A stretch of DNA of 64,000 nucleotides from an archaeon GW2011_AR5 (GCA_000806115.1 JWKQ01000001.1:304915-368914), one strand, 5' to 3'. Counted from the stretch's first letter, positions 10,316-19,318 are shown. Numbers and translations are program-made. The notes: a model not told the origin generated them from the letters alone.

Positions 10316-11494
10316 ATGAACATTAAGCGCTTCAAAAATCCAAGTGGAAAGCTAGTGGATAGTAAAGATGTTTACAATGGAGAGTGTTATCATTGCTTTA
10401 TTCCAAATTCCTTGCCGCCTACAAAATTAGAAAATTTCGACAGGTCTTTGGTGGCTTTACTATCGGAAGCTGATACTAATTTTAATCGACTTGTAGGTAT
10501 GGGCGAACAATTACCAAATCCTTACATATTGCTTCATTCGTACATTAAAAAAGAGGCTGTATTGAGTTCCAAAATAGAAGGCACTCAGGCATCTTTAACT
10601 GACTTATTCCTTTACGAATTGGAGAAAAATAAATCAAAAGATGATAGACTTGGGCTAAAAGAAATATCTAATTATGTAATTGCTACAGAACGTGCCATGA
10701 AACATATTAGGAAAAAGAGGAAAATATCTCTAGTATTGATTAAGCATATTCATAAGATATTACTTACAGGAGTTAGAGGCGAAGATAAAAATCCTGGCAC
10801 TTTTCGCGTAACCCAAAATGCTATTGTACCTTACAAGAATTGTCCATTAGATGAAATTAGACTTATACCACCACCGCCAAAATATGTGAATAATTTAATG
10901 CTCAATTTACAATCGTTTATTGATAATCCACCAAAAGATATTCCCATCTTAATTCAAGCAGCAATTATTCACTATCAATTTGAAACTATACACCCATTTA
11001 ACGATGGAAATGGAAGAATAGGAAGATTACTAATTCCACTTTATTTGTGCGAAAAAGGTAATATTCGTCATGCTCTTATTTATCTGAGCGCATTCTTTGA
11101 AAAATACGATAAGGAATATAGAGAACGTCTTTTACAAGTTAGCCAGAATAGCGATTGGAATAGATGGTTCAAGTATTTTTTAACTGCAATTTCAGAACAA
11201 TCAAAAGCATCGATGCAAAGTGTTGAAAATTTAATTAGGTTAAAAAGGAGCTACGATACTACATTAAGGAGAACTAAGGCAAGTAAGAACGTTGAAAGAG
11301 TTATGGAATCTCTTTTTGTAAATCCATACACAACTCCTAATAACATTATGACATATTTGAATGTTAGTTATCAAACAGCCGTTAATGTCATAAATACACT
11401 AGCAAAACTGGAAATAATTAAAAAATATGATGAAAGAAAGAGAAATAAGGTGTATATTGCACCCAGAATATTGAAAATTATAGATAATGCTTAA
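10316..11494 (+). CDS. Fic family protein (probable AMPylase, class II architecture) with C-terminal wHTH
   Basis: HPFNDGNGRIGRL catalytic motif; inhibitory-helix-like SSKIEG; C-terminal helix-turn-helix region. Confidence 0.92.
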   Translation: MNIKRFKNPSGKLVDSKDVYNGECYHCFIPNSLPPTKLENFDRSLVALLSEADTNFNRLVGMGEQLPNPYILLHSYIKKEAVLSSKIEGTQASLTDLFLYELEKNKSKDDRLGLKEISNYVIATERAMKHIRKKRKISLVLIKHIHKILLTGVRGEDKNPGTFRVTQNAIVPYKNCPLDEIRLIPPPPKYVNNLMLNLQSFIDNPPKDIPILIQAAIIHYQFETIHPFNDGNGRIGRLLIPLYLCEKGNIRHALIYLSAFFEKYDKEYRERLLQVSQNSDWNRWFKYFLTAISEQSKASMQSVENLIRLKRSYDTTLRRTKASKNVERVMESLFVNPYTTPNNIMTYLNVSYQTAVNVINTLAKLEIIKKYDERKRNKVYIAPRILKIIDNA

Positions 11495-11621
11495 ATTCTG
11501 TAATGACATTTTAAAGCCCTTTGTTTTACAACCTTTCTAAGGCCCGTAAATGTTATAATACCAGATTCAGGTCATGCTTGAAAGGTTTATAAGTGTAGTT
11601 TTCCAATGAAATTTGATACTT

Positions 11622-12026
11622 ATGGTTTCGGCAAGAGAAGCAGACCAGCAGAAGCTTGTAACAAAGATGTCTGTCCAGATAAAGGACCATGTTCAGATGC
11701 CTGAATGGGCAAAATTCGTCAAGACAGGCATGTCCCGCGAAAGGCAGCCGGAACAGGCAGACTGGTATTACCTGCGCTCTGCCAGCGTGCTCCGTAAGAT
11801 ATACAACGACGGGCCTGTTGGTGTTGAAAAACTTCGCAGCTATTACGGCGGACTGCACCGAAGAGGACACAAACCGGCGAGGTTCGCGAAGGGCGGCGGA
11901 AAGCTGCTTCGTACCATACTCCAGCAGCTCGAGACGGCAGGATATGTGACAAAGGAAAAGAAGGGACGCCTGATAACGCCGAAGGGGCAGAAATTCGTTG
12001 ACGGCGCTGCAAAACTTACAAAATAA
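11622..12026 (+). CDS. rps19e: Ribosomal protein S19e
   Basis: WYYLRSASVLRKIYNDGPVGVEKLRSYYGG, RRGHKPARFAKGGGKLLRTILQQLE. Confidence 0.95.
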   Translation: MVSAREADQQKLVTKMSVQIKDHVQMPEWAKFVKTGMSRERQPEQADWYYLRSASVLRKIYNDGPVGVEKLRSYYGGLHRRGHKPARFAKGGGKLLRTILQQLETAGYVTKEKKGRLITPKGQKFVDGAAKLTK

Positions 12027-12197
12027 TTTTTTCTCAGAATGTTTTGATAATTTGTCCATGCCTAGAAAATAACATGAGGGGATTATGATAAAGGTTCGGG
12101 ATATACTGTCAAGATATGAAAGCGCCAGAGTATCCTACCAGGGCGGAACGACACCAGAAAGCGCCCATACATATGGTTCAGAAGAATTTTTTATCCG

Positions 12198-12251
12198 AGA
12201 ATGCATTGAAAACTGTCGCATGAATGCGGAAGTTGAAACTCAATGCATTCT
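12198..12251. repeat. Palindromic repeat B, copy 2, followed by a CCCGCACCTTTAGGTGCGGG hairpin
   Basis: Same 11-bp arms and right flank (CTGGAT[A/G]CTATG) as 6523-6573. Confidence 0.7.
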
Positions 12252-12444
12252 GGATGCTATGCTCTCATGAAACCCGCACCTTTAGGTGCGGGATATTAGG
12301 AGCATTTCATAACTGCCGGTTCAAACCTGAATGATTTTACAAAAGGGTATTCGGAACATCTAAAAATCGGCGTTTCAAGATTCGGCAATCCGCCGGTTGC
12401 GAAAAGGCTTTTTATAGACAATAACAGAGCTAAGAAATGATAAC

Positions 12445-12777
12445 ATGGCTTCAGAAGAAGAAATCAAGAAACGACTGCAGCAGAGAATGCAGGCGCAGAT
12501 GCAGTCCTCCATGCAGGAGCAGGCACAGTCGCAGGCACAGCAGCAGCAAATGGAAGAGATGCTGAAAACTGTCATGAGCCAGATTCTTGACAGGAAGGCA
12601 CAGGAAAGACTTTCCAACCTGAAGCTTGTGAAGCCGGAGCTTGCAATGCAGCTCGGTGTTTATCTTGCCCAGCTCTTCCAGTCGGGACAGCTGCGCGAGC
12701 GCATAACAGACGAACAGCTAGTGACTATACTTCGCAAGCTGACGGAAAAGCGGGAAACCAAGATACGGAGAAAATAA
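12445..12777 (+). CDS. DNA-binding protein, PDCD5 family
   Basis: Q-rich helix, LKTVMSQILDRKAQERLSNLKLVKPELA, C-terminal KRETKIRRK. Confidence 0.92.
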   Translation: MASEEEIKKRLQQRMQAQMQSSMQEQAQSQAQQQQMEEMLKTVMSQILDRKAQERLSNLKLVKPELAMQLGVYLAQLFQSGQLRERITDEQLVTILRKLTEKRETKIRRK

Positions 12778-12891
12778 AACCAGAGTCGCTAAAACAAACA
12801 CTTTAATACCTAACCGTCCAAGATAACAAAGGTATCAATCCATGGCGGCTTTCTCAGGAAGAAACCTGCACCAAAGAAATGTGAATTGAAT

Positions 12892-13056
12892 ATGGCATCA
12901 AGAAAACCACTTGGGAAAAAAATAAAGCTCATCGCCTGTCGCACGCAGAGCGCGCCGCGCTGGGCTGACATCAAGAAATTCTCGCTGAAAAGGGCCAGGA
13001 CCCGCAGGATACGCGTCACTACGAAGCACTGGAGACGCGGCAGAAACAAGGTGTAA
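12892..13056 (+). CDS. rpl39e: Ribosomal protein L39e (absent from the supplied ORF track)
   Basis: MASRKPLGKKIKLIACRTQSAPRWADIKKFSLKRARTRRIRVTTKHWRRGRNKV, 54 aa. Confidence 0.93.
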   Translation: MASRKPLGKKIKLIACRTQSAPRWADIKKFSLKRARTRRIRVTTKHWRRGRNKV

Positions 13057-13083
13057 CCCTTTTCTTTTGGGAAAAGAAAAGCC

Positions 13084-13138
13084 CTACAAGGTTAAGCTTG
13101 CTTAACCTGTACAGGTGAAATGAAATTTCACCTCGTAC
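13084..13138 (+). repeat. Two-arm hairpin repeat A, copy 2
   Basis: CTACAAGG-TTAAGC/GCTTAA-CCTGTACAGG-TGAAAT/ATTTCA-CCTCGTAC. Confidence 0.75.
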
Positions 13139-13172
13139 TGGAAAAGAAAAATATTATAAAAGGTGAAAAGTA

Positions 13173-13604
13173 ATGGCAGAAGAAAAGATATTTACAATCC
13201 CGCTGAGGGAGGCGTACAAGAAGGCGGAAGAGAAGAGAGTGCCTTACGCCGCGCGACTTGTAAGGAGCTACCTGCAGACGCACATGAAATCGGACAACGT
13301 AAAGCTGGGAAACAAACTTAATGAACAGCTGTGGAACCGCAGCATCTCGCGCCCGCCGAGGCAGATACGTGTAAAGGCGTTCAAGGAAGACGGCGTAGTG
13401 AAAGCCGAGCTTATGGGATATGATTATGTTGACTTCAAGGCAGCGCCGAAAAAAGAGCGCAAAGACATGAAGGAAAAGCTCATGGAAAGGCTCGGGCCAA
13501 AGGCTCTCAAGAACGAGGAAGAGGAGCAGAAAGTCGAATCTGCCGGAAAGGCGCCCGAAAAAGCGAAGCCGGTGGAAAGGCACGAAGTCGGCGAGAACGC
13601 TTAA
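13173..13604 (+). CDS. rpl31e: Ribosomal protein L31e
   Basis: FTIPLREAYKKAEEKRVPYAARLVRSYLQTHMKSDNVKLGNKLNEQLW. Confidence 0.93.
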   Translation: MAEEKIFTIPLREAYKKAEEKRVPYAARLVRSYLQTHMKSDNVKLGNKLNEQLWNRSISRPPRQIRVKAFKEDGVVKAELMGYDYVDFKAAPKKERKDMKEKLMERLGPKALKNEEEEQKVESAGKAPEKAKPVERHEVGENA

Positions 13605-13997
13605 TTACAGAATTATTTTTTTAAGTTCTTCTATTTCATTGAATTGTTTGTCTACAGTGACCAGCGTCAAGTTATTTTCTATTGCATGACTCGCTATCAA
13701 AAGATCAGCCAGAGAGAAAGAATTTCCTTTTTTGTCGTAATTATGCTTGAGGTCGCTTAATATGTGAGCCGTTTCTTTCGTCGTATGAATGCACTGGAAT
13801 TTGTTGAGAAATATCAGTGCGCTTTCCTTGTTCTTTGGTGATTTCGCTTCCAGTCCGTGATAGAATTCAAAATAACTCATGAATGGTATCACAGCAGGCG
13901 CCGAATCCTTTTTTGTTATCTCAGAAATGCGTCTCATGACAGCTTTATCTTTTTTTTCCAAACGTATCAGAATGGATGTGTCAAAAGCAAGCGTCAT
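13605..13997 (-). CDS. vapC: PIN-domain toxin (VapC-like)
   Basis: MTLAFDTSILIRLEKKDK..., SLADLLIASHAIENNLTLVTVDKQF; overlaps the upstream RHH gene. Confidence 0.87.
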   Translation of the reverse strand: MTLAFDTSILIRLEKKDKAVMRRISEITKKDSAPAVIPFMSYFEFYHGLEAKSPKNKESALIFLNKFQCIHTTKETAHILSDLKHNYDKKGNSFSLADLLIASHAIENNLTLVTVDKQFNEIEELKKIIL

Positions 13998-14233
13998 CTG
14001 AATCCTTTCTCCTTCCTAAGTTTTTTTACGAAAGACTCCATTTCGTCGGCTTCTTTGTCGCTTAGTATTTTTTCCCCATGAAGTATATCGTCCCAGAATC
14101 GTCTGTTCCTTTCTTCGTAATCATCAGTGATTTTTTTGATGATCTTTCCCATGGTTGCGTCATGTTCTGCGGAAAGCATCTTCAGTTTCCTCCACGTTTC
14201 TTCGTCAACATCCTTTATTGTTTTTGTAGCCAT
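13994..14233 (-). CDS. vapB: RHH antitoxin (VapB-like)
   Basis: MATKTIKDVDEETWRKLKMLSAEHDATMGKIIKKITDDYEE...; ATG at 14233, 4-nt overlap with vapC. Confidence 0.82.
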   Translation of the reverse strand: MATKTIKDVDEETWRKLKMLSAEHDATMGKIIKKITDDYEERNRRFWDDILHGEKILSDKEADEMESFVKKLRKEKGFR

Positions 14234-14237
14234 ATGG

Positions 14238-14252
14238 GTATTATAGTAATAC
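14238..14252. promoter_or_regulatory. Palindrome GTATTA-TAG-TAATAC upstream of vapB
   Basis: Perfect inverted repeat 4 nt upstream of the vapB ATG, next to a TATA-like TACTTAAATA on the minus strand. Confidence 0.5.
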
Positions 14253-14317
14253 AAGTATTTAAGTATTACTTTTGTGAAAATCATGATTCTTAACCCTTGA
14301 TTTCCAAGTATATTCCA

Positions 14318-14902
14318 ATGCGCGTCAGGGGAGAGGTGTTCTCTGGCGCACTTCGCGGGACCCCTCTCATAGAAAAATACTACCCGAGACTCGTCGGCCT
14401 GGTCGGGTTTCGGCCGTTCAAGGGAACCATGGACGTGAAGCTTGAACGAAGTATCGATATCAGGCCGTTTAGTTCTAAGACTATGGAACATGTGCTGACC
14501 AACGGCAGGAAAATAATAACGGCGCACCTGGCGCATGTGAGGATACGAAAATTCTCGGCTGTTTACCAGATAATGGAGCTGCGCACAAAACAGAAGGAAA
14601 TGATCGAGCACGCCAAAAAGATGGAGGATTCCGCGGAGCGCTTTTCAATAAAAACCTCCCACGAGATTGACGAGCCTTTCTACGACTGCTGGGCAATGCA
14701 GTTCATGAACGGCATATACGGCAAAGACATCGTGGAGCTGATTGCGCCGGAAATGATAAAGGAAAAACTGGAGCTCGGCGACAACGACACCGTTGAAATA
14801 GAATTCACAGAAATAAAGGAGCCTCATACAAACAGGCTGCCGGAGCCCGGGGGCATAAAGGAGTCCTCTGAATCGTCCCCCGCAAACCGCGGCAATGTCT
14901 GA
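14318..14902 (+). CDS. DUF120 family protein (CTP-dependent riboflavin kinase-like), paralogue 1
   Basis: RGEVFSGALRGTPLIEKYYPRLVGLVGFRPFKGTMDVKLER. Confidence 0.82.
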   Translation: MRVRGEVFSGALRGTPLIEKYYPRLVGLVGFRPFKGTMDVKLERSIDIRPFSSKTMEHVLTNGRKIITAHLAHVRIRKFSAVYQIMELRTKQKEMIEHAKKMEDSAERFSIKTSHEIDEPFYDCWAMQFMNGIYGKDIVELIAPEMIKEKLELGDNDTVEIEFTEIKEPHTNRLPEPGGIKESSESSPANRGNV

Positions 14903-14921
14903 ATTCTAGGATTCAATATCA

Positions 14922-15200
14922 ATGAAACTTAGCGGAAATAGGATTGCTCTAGTCGCAACAGTAATTATGCTATTTGCTCTTCTGCCGAGCTATGCAATGT
15001 CTAACGTATCCTGTGATACTGATCTTGAAGACGCCCCAAACTACCGCCTTCAGGCGGTATGTATTAAGGGCGTCTTCGGGATCCCATCTTCCAACAAACC
15101 CACGACTTCAGTCGTGGGTATACAAGGAAGATGTGATTTCAATATATATTCTGTGGCAAGCTATTGCGCTTCAAATTCTGACATGAATTTCTCTATTTAA
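14922..15200 (+). pseudogene. Small secreted-protein ORF largely occupied by repeat C
   Basis: Signal peptide MKLSGNRIALVATVIMLFALLPSYAMSNVSCDTDLED runs straight into repeat C at about 15021. Confidence 0.45.
15021..15141. repeat. IS200/IS605-end-like palindromic element C, copy 1
   Basis: Nested stems GAAGACGCCC/GGGCGTCTTC, TACCGCC/GGCGGTA, CATCTTCC/GGAAGATG and CCCACGAC/GTCGTGGG; copy 2 at 48145-48266. Confidence 0.75.
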
Positions 15201-15224
15201 GTCATTTTATCAAAAAGATGATTC

Positions 15225-15887
15225 ATGCAAAACATACTCAGGACGAACTTCGACGGCGACCCCAACATCGGGCTGTACGGCTTCGCATCGGACAGCTACT
15301 GCTTCACCGGCGCCGGCAGGTACGTAACAAAGCTGAAGGACACCCTTAAAGTGCCCGTGCACGTCGTTCACTTCCTCAATATGGACCTTGCCAAGATATT
15401 CTGCGCCGGAAATTCAAGCGGCGTTGCGGTGCCGAAGATAATAGATGATTTTGACAGGGAAGAAACCGAAAAGCTCAGGGAGCACACAAGGGTGATTTCA
15501 ATCGACACGAACTACTCATCGCTCGGCAACCTCATACTCATGAATAACAACGGAATCGTGCTGTCCCCGCTGCTCAAAAAGCACAGGAAACAGCTGGAAA
15601 GCTTTTTTGGCGTGCCCTGCGAGATTTCAAAGATAGCGGGCATGAGCATAGTGGGCAGCCTCGGCTTCGCCACAAACAAGGGATGCCTGCTGCACCCGAA
15701 AGTTCGCGAAAAGGAGAAGCGGATGATAGAAAAAATCCTTCAGGTTGACGCGGACATAACAACGGTGAATTTCGGCTCGCCGTACCCCGGAGCCGGACTC
15801 ATCGCCAACAGCAACGGCTTTGCAGTTTCCGAAGTCACCAGCGGACCCGAACTCGGGCGCGTGACCGACGTTCTTGGATTTCTTTAG
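15225..15887 (+). CDS. eif6: Translation initiation factor aIF6
   Basis: NPNIGLYGFASDSY-like start, DTNYSSLGNLILMNNNGIVLSPLL, SLGFATNKGCLLHP. Confidence 0.95.
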   Translation: MQNILRTNFDGDPNIGLYGFASDSYCFTGAGRYVTKLKDTLKVPVHVVHFLNMDLAKIFCAGNSSGVAVPKIIDDFDREETEKLREHTRVISIDTNYSSLGNLILMNNNGIVLSPLLKKHRKQLESFFGVPCEISKIAGMSIVGSLGFATNKGCLLHPKVREKEKRMIEKILQVDADITTVNFGSPYPGAGLIANSNGFAVSEVTSGPELGRVTDVLGFL

Positions 15888-15894
15888 AATGAGG

Positions 15895-15980
15895 TATTGA
15901 GAACTTTGATTAAGCCTTTGGTTGTCAAAGTTCACAATAAGGACTTTGTACGAAAGACATATTATTCAAAGTCCTCTATT
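15895..15980. repeat. Double-hairpin repeat D, copy 1
   Basis: 86 nt; GAACTTTGA.../TCAAAGTTC and AGGACTTTG.../CAAAGTCCT; copy 2 at 53849-53934. Confidence 0.75.
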
Positions 15981-16006
15981 TATTTCAGGAAGCCTGAATA
16001 TAATCA

Positions 16007-16567
16007 ATGATTCTTGAAGGCAAGGTATTTTCAGGCGTGAACCGCGGGAAAGAGCTCATCAAAAAATACGAGCCGAGAATCATAGGCATACTTGGCTTGC
16101 GCCCTTTTCCCGGCACGCTGAACGTGAAGATGGAACGGGAGACTGACGTAAAAAGCCATTCAACAAAGACAATAGATTTTCTACTCACGGACGGGAAGAG
16201 GAAAATCGATGCTTATCTCGCTCCCGTTGCCATGAAACCTTCCCAGAAAACCCTGAGGGGCGTGCTGATAGAAGGGGACGAGACCGTTTCCACTTACAAA
16301 TGGAAGGGCAAGGACGCGTTTTCCCTGAGAAAATCGGGAAAGATTGCAACATGGGACATAATACGAAGCGACGCAGACCGCGAACTTATCGAATACCTGA
16401 AAAACCGCAAAGAGAATGCGCAAAAGCCTGAATGCAAGGGCTGGGCAATCCAGTTCGTTTCAGGCCCGCACAATTACGCGCACCTTGAAATCATTTCCGG
16501 CGTTAACATAAAAGAGAGCCTGAAAATAAAAGACGATGACAAGATTCGTATAGAATTTTTGGCGTGA
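16007..16567 (+). CDS. DUF120 family protein (CTP-dependent riboflavin kinase-like), paralogue 2
   Basis: GKVFSGVNRGKELIKKYEPRIIGILGLRPFPGTLNVKMER. Confidence 0.85.
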   Translation: MILEGKVFSGVNRGKELIKKYEPRIIGILGLRPFPGTLNVKMERETDVKSHSTKTIDFLLTDGKRKIDAYLAPVAMKPSQKTLRGVLIEGDETVSTYKWKGKDAFSLRKSGKIATWDIIRSDADRELIEYLKNRKENAQKPECKGWAIQFVSGPHNYAHLEIISGVNIKESLKIKDDDKIRIEFLA

Positions 16568-17025
16568 ACCGAATGAAAAGACTGAACGACAGGGAGTGGA
16601 AGCGGCTCTGGAAAGCAAAGCCGACCGCCTCGTCAGACTGCGTTGTCGTCAGGGGAGACGAGGTGGCTCTTGTAAAAAGAGACACAAAACCGTTCAGGGG
16701 ATACTGGACGCTGCCCGGCGGACTGATGGACAACGGAGAGTCAATAGAACAAACCGCCCTGAGGGAAGTGAAGGAAGAAACCGGAATTAAAGGAAGAATA
16801 ATCAGTCTCATAGGCGTTTATTCCTCACCCGGCAGGGATCCAAGAGGCACTTCTCTGTCTGTCGCGTTCCTGATAAAATTTGTCAAGTTTGCAGGCAAGC
16901 CTGATCTGGAAAACTCTGAAGTAAGATTCTTTCCCATGAACAAGATTCCGAAGAAGCTTGGGTTCGACCATTTGTTGATTGTTAAAGATGCCTTACGGTG
17001 CTACAAGAAAATGAAGAATAAGTAG
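16564..17025 (+). CDS. NUDIX hydrolase
   Basis: GGLMDNGESIEQTALREVKEETGI Nudix box. Confidence 0.93.
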   Translation: MNRMKRLNDREWKRLWKAKPTASSDCVVVRGDEVALVKRDTKPFRGYWTLPGGLMDNGESIEQTALREVKEETGIKGRIISLIGVYSSPGRDPRGTSLSVAFLIKFVKFAGKPDLENSEVRFFPMNKIPKKLGFDHLLIVKDALRCYKKMKNK

Positions 17026-17112
17026 TTTTCTTGCGCACAGTGCTGTTATCCAAGCCCGTTTTTCCATTTAGATAACATTAAAGCTCTTGCGGAAAAGTAA
17101 GAAGAGATAATC

Positions 17113-17568
17113 ATGCCAAAACCAGCAAAGGAAAAAAAGTCCGCCTCAAAGAAGCAGGACAGGCAGGAACTCCAGGAGAAGTACCTGGAACTGCAGGTTC
17201 TCAAGCAGCAGATATCCAATTATGTCGAGCAGAAGCAGGCTGTTGACGCGAAAATCAACGAGCTCAACGCCAGCATAGAGGCGCTTAAGGCGCTGCCGAA
17301 CGTCAAGAAAGGCGAGGAGATGTGGTCCTCCCTGGGCAGCGGCACGTTCGTAAGGAGCGACATAAAGGACGTGGAAAAGGTTCTCGTGGCAATAGGCGCC
17401 GGCGTGGTAACGAAGGAAACGCTGCCAAAAGCGATAGAAATACTCGAATCACGCGTGAAGGAGTTCAGCGACATCAACGATGAAATCATAAGGCAGGCAA
17501 ACACCATGGTTGAGCGGATAAACCAGCTTGAGCCTGAAGTCGAGGAGTTCGCCGAACAGGAAAATTAG
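17113..17568 (+). CDS. pfdA: Prefoldin alpha subunit
   Basis: Coiled coil around the SLGSGTFVRSDIKDVEKVLVAIGAGVVTKE core. Confidence 0.85.
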   Translation: MPKPAKEKKSASKKQDRQELQEKYLELQVLKQQISNYVEQKQAVDAKINELNASIEALKALPNVKKGEEMWSSLGSGTFVRSDIKDVEKVLVAIGAGVVTKETLPKAIEILESRVKEFSDINDEIIRQANTMVERINQLEPEVEEFAEQEN

Positions 17569-17924
17569 GCAGTTGCCGGTATGTTCATGTCATAGTAGTT
17601 TATGTGGAACCTGTCGTATTTGCACCTGCTGCAGAAAAATCCCCCGCCGGCTTCCCTGTCGTATTCTGTTGTGATTTTATCCCATACATCCCTGCTGAGC
17701 TGAACATAAATTTTTGTGCTTCTCCTCAATCCCGCATTCGGCGGCCAGCACTGCATATGGAACCCGGATTCTTCCATGAAACCTCTTTTTTCAACATTTT
17801 TCACGACCCTTAGAAACAGGCGGGGCTTCTTGTACTGGCCAATTGTGCATTCGTGACGGACGTTTTCCCTGTCGTTAGAGCCAGCTACGACGCTCAAGCC
17901 GGTCGCGCCGATGTAAGCTCTCAT
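17565..17924 (-). CDS. Hypothetical protein
   Basis: 119-aa ORF ending convergently with pfdA; FFCSRCKYDRFHINYYDMN. Confidence 0.55.
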   Translation of the reverse strand: MRAYIGATGLSVVAGSNDRENVRHECTIGQYKKPRLFLRVVKNVEKRGFMEESGFHMQCWPPNAGLRRSTKIYVQLSRDVWDKITTEYDREAGGGFFCSRCKYDRFHINYYDMNIPATA

Positions 17925-17992
17925 GAAAAAAATATCGCAGGTGCTTTCTTATAGGAATAAAAACCCCGAATACAATCTACTAAGTGATAATC

Positions 17993-19318
17993 ATGTTTGG
18001 TTCTCTAAAGAAAAAACTCCAGGAAGCTGTCGAAAAGGTTTCGAAGTCCATAAAGGACGAGCCGAAACCGCAGGAAATGCCTGCATACGTCGAGGAACCC
18101 CGTGTACGAACGGATACGGAAAAGCCCAAAGAAGGGCTTCCTGAACCGGAGCTAGCCGCAGACGAAATGCACGAACAGCAAAAAATGGAAAAGCCAAAGG
18201 AGACTGCGGAGGCGATAGAGACGCCTATAAAACATACCGCAAGAGCCGCATCTGAAACCAAAACCGAACCTGAAGAATCCCGAGCCGCCGTTCAAAGCCT
18301 TGATAAAATAATAGAGGAGACAAAACCGGATTTCGAATCCCAGATACAGAAGAAAATCGAGGAGCTCGAGGATCTCAGGGAAAAGGTTGCAGAGGAAAAA
18401 CTGCCTGCCGAAATCGCCGAGAGCAGGGTGGAGACGGAGCAAATAGTCCGCGAGGAGAAGCGCTCGCTGCTTGGGAAGATAACAGAGAAAAAGCTCACCG
18501 AAGGCGAGATAGAGAAGATACTCAGGGAGATTAGCATCGCGCTGCTGGAAAACGACGTCGCGGTGGAGGTTGCCGAGAGGATATCAGACGACGTGAAGCG
18601 GGAACTTGCAGGCGCCGTCGTGAAACGCGGGCGCGTAGAGGATACGATAAATGATGCGCTGAGGCACGCGATGCTCGGCGTGATGAAGCAGGAAGAAATT
18701 GACATTGACGAACGGATAAGGAACAAGGACGGGCCTTTCACGATAATGATGGTGGGATTCAACGGAACCGGCAAAACAACCACGCTCGCCAAGCTTGCGC
18801 ACAGGCTGAAAGAATACAATCCCATACTAGCGGCGGCAGACACGTTCCGCGCGGCGAGCATAGAACAGCTCGAGGAGCACGGAAAGAGGCTCGGGCTCCG
18901 CGTTGTCAAGCACACTTACGGCGCGGATTCGGCTGCTGTAATATTCGATGCAAAAAAGCACGCGGCTGCCGCGGGCAGCAGGCTCGTGCTTGCGGACACC
19001 GCCGGCAGGAGCCACAGCAACGTCAACCTGATGGACGAGCTGAAAAAAGTGGCGCGGGTGAACAATCCAGACCTGAAAATCCTTGTCCTTGACTCGGTAA
19101 CCGGCAACGACATATACGACCAGTGCAACCTCTTCAATGAGGCGGTAGGAGTAGACGCGATAATACTCACGAAGGCGGACGTCTATGAGAAAGGCGGCGC
19201 GGCGCTCAGCGCAGCGTACACGCTCAAGAAGCCTATATTATTTATCGGAACTGGTCAGGAATACGACGATTTGAAAGAATTCAAGCCTGACGAGATCGTG
19301 AAGAATCTTCTTGGATGA
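17993..19318 (+). CDS. ftsY: Signal recognition particle receptor FtsY
   Basis: GFNGTGKTTTLAKLA, AADTFRAASIEQLE, DTAGRSHSNVNLMDEL; acidic N-domain. Confidence 0.95.
   Translation: MFGSLKKKLQEAVEKVSKSIKDEPKPQEMPAYVEEPRVRTDTEKPKEGLPEPELAADEMHEQQKMEKPKETAEAIETPIKHTARAASETKTEPEESRAAVQSLDKIIEETKPDFESQIQKKIEELEDLREKVAEEKLPAEIAESRVETEQIVREEKRSLLGKITEKKLTEGEIEKILREISIALLENDVAVEVAERISDDVKRELAGAVVKRGRVEDTINDALRHAMLGVMKQEEIDIDERIRNKDGPFTIMMVGFNGTGKTTTLAKLAHRLKEYNPILAAADTFRAASIEQLEEHGKRLGLRVVKHTYGADSAAVIFDAKKHAAAAGSRLVLADTAGRSHSNVNLMDELKKVARVNNPDLKILVLDSVTGNDIYDQCNLFNEAVGVDAIILTKADVYEKGGAALSAAYTLKKPILFIGTGQEYDDLKEFKPDEIVKNLLG

Noticed and set aside
9900-11580. AT-rich Fic region as a second transposon
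   Set aside because: Composition differs from the surroundings, but I found no terminal repeats, target duplication or transposase.
12085-12270. 61-aa ORF downstream of rps19e
   Set aside because: Its 3' half is repeat B; at most a truncated gene, so not called as CDS.
12318-12327. GGTTCAAACC, a tRNA T-loop-like string
   Set aside because: No acceptor, D or anticodon arms could be placed around it.
18152-19170. Long Ser-rich minus-strand ORFs opposite ftsY (and similar ones opposite srp54, rrp42 and psmA)
   Set aside because: Shadow frames on confidently identified genes.
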